Origin: Chrysemys picta bellii
Taxonomy: Eukaryota; Chordata; Testudines; Emydidae
Reading direction: 5' to 3'
Length of the DNA stretch: 64,000 bases
NCBI RefSeq assembly: GCF_011386835.1
Contig: NC_088805.1
Coordinates: 12,768,836-12,832,835, forward strand
Part shown: positions 58,592-64,000 of the stretch, in pieces
Position numbering within the stretch: the stretch's first letter is position 1
Layout of the letters: the number at the start of each line of letters is the position of its first letter
Position numbers and translations under genes: made by a program
The notes under the pieces: generated by a model
What the model saw: the letters and a program-made list of their open reading frames with translations, nothing else
Told to the model about the DNA's origin: nothing
The model's database searches: none

Positions 58592-59120
58592 AACTAGGCT
58601 ATGGAACAAGATCAGAATCTCCTTTATCTGAGAGGAAACCCAGTCTAAATGTGGCAGCTGGGGTTGGATTGCCTCATGGTCGTATGGTTACACGGCAGAT
58701 GTGACTCCGTGGTGGCCATACTATCTGAATAAGCTTTATCAGTGCTGCACATTCACTTTTATATCAGCTAATATTTTTGAACGGTACATGTTGGTATCAC
58801 AGTCTCTGATGGGTATCTCTGTATTCGCTACCAGCATATCTACCATGGCATACAAAAAAACTGCTATTCTAGTGGCCACATTTTATATTTTTATTTGCAT
58901 CCTAATCCCTACTGCATCTTTTAAAGAAAGAAACCTTTTATGGTGCTATACCAAAATCAACAGTGTTTCTCTGCATGTCACTCCAGATTGTAGTGTGGCA
59001 AGGACCCAAGGTGCTTATAGATTGGACTGTGCCTGTAGGAAAGTAGCAACTGTAACATACAGCACTGTAAAAAGAAGAACAGGAGTACTTGTGGCACCTT
59101 AGAGACTAACAAATTTATTA

Positions 59121-59158
59121 GAGCATAAGCTTTCGTGGACTACAGCCCACTTCTTCAG
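59121..59158 (-). ncRNA. Hammerhead-ribozyme-like core (best preserved)
   Basis: On the minus strand: CTGAAGA (a full CUGANGA match), stem II GTGGGC-TGTA-GTCCAC with one G-U pair, GAAA, stem III AGC-TTAT-GCT, then C at the expected cleavage position. Stem I pairing is weak on paper. Confidence 0.55.
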
Positions 59159-59164
59159 ATGCAT

Positions 59165-59202
59165 CCGAAGAAGTGGGCTGTAGTCCACAAAAGCTTATGC
59201 TC
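59165..59202 (+). ncRNA. Hammerhead-like core, mutated
   Basis: Inverted partner of 59121-59158. Core CCGAAGA, and CAAAA in place of CGAAA, so the GAAA box is lost. Confidence 0.4.
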
Positions 59203-60292
59203 TAATAAATTTTTTAGTCTCTAAGGTGCCACAAGTACTCCTGTTCTTCTTTTTGCGGATACAGACTAACACGGCTGCTACTCTGAAACCTGTCATACAG
59301 CACTGTGTGGATCAAATATTTTTTATCCTGTAATTCCGAACCTATGGGATAGTGGATTGCAGAAGTATCTTAATAATGAACAGTCCTTGTGTTTGTACTC
59401 TATAAACTTAGTGCATTTCTATCTCTGTGTGTGGTGTCTGGGAACACAAGAATTGCACAGGCTTGGGTCCTTATCCCTGCTGTTGACCCCCAAACGACTT
59501 AATACAGTAGAACAGGATTCTAAACCTCCTCACCTAGCACTGAAATGCAGCTATATCTGAGATGGGTCGTGACAGCAATTATAATGGCACCAGTAATTTG
59601 CTGCACAGCATTTTTAGGACAAGGAGGATACCATGAGTTTCGCTGGGTGAGAATGCCCTGTGTGAGCCTGCAGTGAAAGAGGGCTGTTGTTGTCAGAACA
59701 TGGTCTTAACATTTCAAAATCCAGTCCCCAAATCATTTTAAAGTATGGACAGCGACAGCCACACGCTCTGTGAAAATGGGTCAGGAACATCACCGTGTAA
59801 TCTGTTCTGAAGAAAATACACTTAAGTTCCTTGAGCACTGGGCTTCAAACATGCGCCTGAGACAGTGAAAACTAAGTATGACTGGTCTGTTGTTTGCGCA
59901 ATGTGCATTTCCAATAACGTGGAGCGAACTGTCTCTGCTACGGTTTGGACTCAAGTGGGCAGGAACTACATATTATTTGGTGCGATCACCCAGGAAGGTA
60001 ATCATGACCCATCAGCATGGCTGATCTCAGCTTCCTATGTGCTAACTGAGACTAGATTATGATGCTCTGCATAAGTCAAGAGAAGGGTTTGTGAGTGTGT
60101 TACCTTCCCACTGCCTCTTGGTTCGGAGCCACATTACATTCATCTTCCACCAATCTGGTATTTCTGTTTTGGTCCTGCAAATTATTCACAGTAGACAGTG
60201 CTGAAATATGAACATATATAGTTACAAAAAATAACATGCTAAGGAAATTAATGCTAAGATAATTAATTATCTGAGGCTTCCTGTGCTATTTT

Positions 60293-60316
60293 TTGGTGCC
60301 CTCCATTTTGTGTGTG

Positions 60317-60375
<59 letters not shown>

Positions 60376-60471
60376 GTATCTCATTTAGATCCTGATTTGG
60401 TGCCCTCCATTTTGTGTCTGTCACACATTCTCTCTCTCTCTCTTATTGTTTATAATCATTTAGATCCTGAT
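60293..60471. repeat. Tandem duplication with expanded CA and CT repeats
   Basis: Two units (60293-60396 and 60397-60471), each from TTGGTGCCCTCCATTTTGTG to CATTTAGATCCTGAT. The first has an (AC)22-like run at 60329-60373; the second has a CT run instead. Confidence 0.85.
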
Positions 60472-61423
60472 AGGTTGCGAGCTTTGGCTTGGGAGTTCCC
60501 TGCCCACATTCTCATGTCTTTTGTGACCACTTTCTTCATGTTTCCCTAAGATCATCCCTGGACCTAAGTTTAACAGGGAGGGAGTCAACATTTTCACACT
60601 CCTCATGTTACAGCAGAATGCCTTGGAGTCGTGCAGTGTCATGTTATTGTCCTTGTTTCAGGGAATCTTGGTATTTGGATGAATTTTCTGCTGGTTGCAC
60701 TAGTTACTTGCATGGATTTGTGGGTAACTCAATAAGAGAACATCCTATTGTTAATCATCCTAGCAGCTCTCCCGTCTGAGCCTAACTGTGGCTGCTAGCA
60801 AGTTTGATGCTTAAACTTAGTAGTGATTAAAAGGTGTTTTATGGAGGGGTTGTGCAGTCTGTGTGACTTCAGGATGACTGCTGTCACGGGAAGTGGGGAG
60901 ACCAGGGGTGTGGGGCAACACTTTTGAAGTTTGTTGCTTTTATGGCTGTTAAGAGCTGATGAGTAAAATCTCTGAGTTGCAAGGAAGAAAATCTGTTTAC
61001 AACTGAAGCTGTAGTTGGATGGAAATATATTCTTCAGCCCTGGGATATACGTGTTGCTCAGGAACAGAGAAATCTCACTAGAGTGATCAAAGCGAAGTTA
61101 TCCCAAAAGGATTTCTAACAGTGGGGTGAATTACTTTGCTTTTCTTTTGTGCAAGGGCATGGTGAGGCATGGGGCAGGAAGGAGATGACTTCTCCTAGTC
61201 ACGGGGGTTGCAGAAAAAAAATTCTATTAACATTGTGGCTCAAAAAATATACTGGTCACGTAACCTAGTAATGAAACCTGGTATTAAAGCATCGTGAGGG
61301 GGGAGGGAATACTTAGCGGGGTCTAGGGTACTGCCTCAGTGGGAAGCCCAGGGCTCCCTCCTAATTGGGTACAGAAGGAGGGGTGCATGCAACTTTGCCA
61401 TTCTGGGTGTTGGGGTGGAGACA

Positions 61424-61425
<2 letters not shown>

Positions 61426-61459
<34 letters not shown>
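61426..61459. repeat. (CT)n microsatellite
   Basis: About 17 CT units in BCR intron 1. Confidence 0.95.
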
Positions 61460-61462
<3 letters not shown>

Positions 61463-64000
61463 CATTTCGCTCTCCACTATCTGCTCCACCACACCCATGC
61501 ATGAGGGATCTCAATGGAACTTCCTTTAACCATGTAAGAAGGAAAGTGTTCGTCTTTGCCTATGCTGCATACTCCTGCTGTGCACAGGGCAAAGCACTGA
61601 TAATGCTGCTCTGCCTCATACAAGTGTATCTAGACGGCCTGAGAGCTCTGCTTCCTGCTTTGCCTTTGAATTTCAGGGAGATTGCTGAGCTGCAAGGCTG
61701 GCTGCACTCCCTGATTTGACTTGCCAGGGGTGAGCAGGAAAGTGGAATTTTAAGCTCATCTTTACCTAACATGGAGCTCTTCTTAATTTAACACTTGGAT
61801 GGCAGCTGGGCTCTGCTCCTTGCACATCTAAGAACTCTGCTGCTTCATGACTTTGGATTATGGCATGTCGCAGAGCAGTGTCTTGCACTCTTCCCTCCTT
61901 CCCAAAGGGAGGTTTCTGTATGAACATGGGTTGGTCTCCGAGTGTGGAGTCCCTTGCTGCTAGCTAATCATTATTTGGTGTCTGGAGAGGGGAAAGGATA
62001 AAGAATTCCCGAATGCTGGGAAGCTGCTTTTAGCACAATTCTAGGTTTTTGGTCCATCAATTGCCTGGAGGAAACTAAACTGCAGCCCATGTGAACAAGG
62101 TGACATAGGCGCATCATCTCCCTGAATATGCTGGGAAACGGCAGTGATTTTTTTTTTTGTAGGAAGATCCCATGCACGAACCTGCCACTCTGACCCTCTC
62201 AAATCTGAATTTATTCTCAGCCTCCACATTTAGTCAAATGAATATGTTTACCTTAGTGACTTGATGGCCCATATTGCTTACCATTGAAGTAGGTCTTCTG
62301 ACTTGGTTAGAGTGTAAATGCAGACAGCACTTTAGATCCACAGGGTTAGTATCGTATGTATGCTCAGATACGCCCTTTGAATGTGTTCCAATCCTCGTGA
62401 ATTCTGAGCTGCAGTGGGGAATTTCACAGGGATGTCTGAGGTTGCACTAGAAAGACAGTTTGGAAAGCAGATTCCTGTGCTAAAGTCCAAGAGAGCCTCC
62501 CAGTGCCCCAAAAAGCAAGGCTCATTTAGAAGAAACAGCTCCCTGGATCTGTCCGCATAAGGCCAGGCAGGATTCTATGGGTCAAGTATAAGGAAGCCTC
62601 TTAAAATGCATCTGAACCAGGTGTGGGTTACTGAAGGGTGGCCTTGGAAAGGAGGTTTACATTAGATGTATGTTCTCAACCTGGGGGTCATGAACAGAAG
62701 TCAGGAATTCGCAACCACCACAGCCTTCCCATCGTGCTAAGATTGAGAATCTTGAGATTCTTGACTAAATCATGACTAGATGGGGCGAAGTTTCCAGAAG
62801 GGTCCCAGCATGGATGAGGGTGTCCCAGTGCAGCCTCTGCTGTACAGAAACAATTGGAGAAAACAGTGGGGATTGTTCTTATGGTTGTTGTTGGTAGTTA
62901 GTTAGTTAACACATTTACACACACTGATGGTCACCCCAACTGAATCTCTTTTGAAGGTCAGGGGCATGTACTAAACATCTGCTCACCAAGGGCTGGGAAG
63001 GATCCCCCAGTGACTTCAGTCAGCTTTGCTCAGAGCGGTAACTAGGAGTTTCTGTATACCTGCCTGAGGTTGCAAAGTGAGATGCTGGGCTTGATGTTTA
63101 ACTCCTAAGCCCGTGTGTTTAAAACAAACAGCACCCCACCGCCAAAAAACCAACAACACTGTTCATTCTACTTGTTTGTAAATGGTTTAAAAGTGGAGAG
63201 CCTGGTTTGCATCTGTATCGCCCAATTTCAAAAGCCATATTACAGCCACTATGGTTGGAAGTTGTAGCATAGACAGGTATGAGAGCCCTGCTAGGCAGGC
63301 AGTTTCAAACACGTTCCTGATGTGTCTGAGAACTGTCTGAGAACTGTGTTGAGTGCTCACGTGCATTTGCTGTGGGTACTATGGAAACACCAACCCAGTT
63401 TGGAAAGCATTTTTTGCTAACACTTTAACACTTGTCAGCCTAGATCTCTACCCACAAATATCTTGAGGCTGATGACCAAAAACAAACAAACCTCTGTGTG
63501 CTTACAAACATACAGTGTTGTTCATACAACTCTTGCAACGTGCTTCTCTAATTGACTTAATCTTGAGATGTAATTTGAACTTTCAGTAGATTTACATTTT
63601 TTTTAAAGTACACTTTCCTTATATAAGGAGAGTTATGTTTCTGTATTGTGAATTAAACTTTATTGTCTAAGAATAAAACAAGGCACCATCTAAACTGTAA
63701 GCAGGATGGTGTTTAGGCAGCATGCTTTAGACCCGTTCTAACATTGTTTGGTCTTAGTGTGTTTTGATGTGACTGACTGTGTTATGATCATGTTAAGCTA
63801 ATGCCCTCACTCTGCCCTTGACCAGCTAACCCCTATATGTTTTGAGCCTTGACCTTTAAATAACATGGGCTCATCTCATCTCACCCACTCAGGCAAAACT
63901 AACCCATGTTATAACATGGCTAGTGTGCTGCTGTGTGTTAAGTGTGATGTTTAAACACAGTAAAATTTATACTGCAGATAGGACCGAAGTAATTCAAGGT

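Larger units (their letters stand above)
59069..59293. mobile_element. Inverted mini-Penelope element (225 bp)
   Basis: Two PLE 3' ends joined head-to-head at about 59160, giving a long near-palindrome (left arm 59069-59160, right arm 59161-59255). The right side continues into the GACTAACACGGCTGCTACTC terminus. A 13-bp duplication CATACAGCACTGT flanks it (59056-59068, 59294-59306). It has no coding sequence. Confidence 0.85.
51135..64000 (+). other. BCR: BCR intron 1 (partial)
   Basis: Runs to the window edge with no further exon. It contains a MIR-like SINE and CR1 tail (55134-55594), a hAT MITE (58283-58591), a mini-PLE (59069-59293), a tandem-duplicated CA/CT region (60293-60471) and a CT repeat (61426-61459). 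Open frames such as 58701-59102 and 52516-52854 (minus) have no gene support. The rest is unassigned. Confidence 0.75.

Noticed and set aside
58701..59102. 133-codon frame in BCR intron 1
   Set aside because: Runs into the mini-PLE and has no recognisable domain; composition is that of surrounding AT-rich intron.
60329..60373. Possible CRISPR-like or telomeric repeat
   Set aside because: It is a plain dinucleotide microsatellite; no spaced direct repeats occur anywhere in the window.

Overview
The window is vertebrate nuclear DNA, most likely from a turtle (Testudines, probably a cryptodire). Two things point there: spliced genes in the conserved vertebrate order RSPH14 - RAB36 - BCR (human 22q11), and a repeat set typical of turtles. 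The repeats include CR1 LINEs ending in ATTCTATG repeats, tRNA-derived Cry-type SINEs with CR1-like tails, Penelope-like elements (PLEs), a DIRS retrotransposon, PIF/Harbinger and hAT MITEs, and relics of MIR. The species call is inference; the gene calls rest on exon translations with matching splice sites and phases.

Layout. 1-6.7 kb: the first three coding exons of RSPH14 on the minus strand (2245-2363, 2579-2681, 5776-5974) and its GC-rich upstream region, which carries duplicated RFX X-box-like motifs. 6.7-12.3 kb: intergenic DNA between the head-to-head genes RSPH14 and RAB36. 12.3-30.5 kb: RAB36 on the plus strand, with a probable non-coding first exon, ten coding exons (13328-29590, 267 aa) and a 3'UTR to about 30.5 kb. 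Its introns hold a PLE with an inverted structure, three TIR elements and a CR1 with an open reverse-transcriptase frame. 30.5-38.9 kb: stacked retroelements, consisting of a decayed CR1, a degenerate DIRS, a CR1 inserted in the DIRS, and a Harbinger-like MITE inserted in that CR1. 38.9-48.8 kb: intergenic DNA with a hAT MITE, a second PLE and a SINE. 48.8-64 kb: the BCR CpG island, BCR exon 1 (49619-51134) and the start of its first intron, which runs off the window.

Function. RSPH14 is an axonemal radial-spoke protein with armadillo repeats. RAB36 is a Rab GTPase related to RAB34 that acts in Golgi/endosome traffic. BCR is a large signalling scaffold of which only exon 1 is present. They do not form a pathway, but RSPH14 and RAB36 diverge from nearby promoters that both carry X-box-like motifs, so shared ciliary control is a testable idea.

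The most interesting non-genic signals are hammerhead-ribozyme-like cores in every PLE end, a 225-bp inverted mini-PLE with a 13-bp target duplication, the nested MITEs, and the 822-bp Harbinger-type element that carries tRNA-like modules. I found no microbial-type system, CRISPR array or operon.
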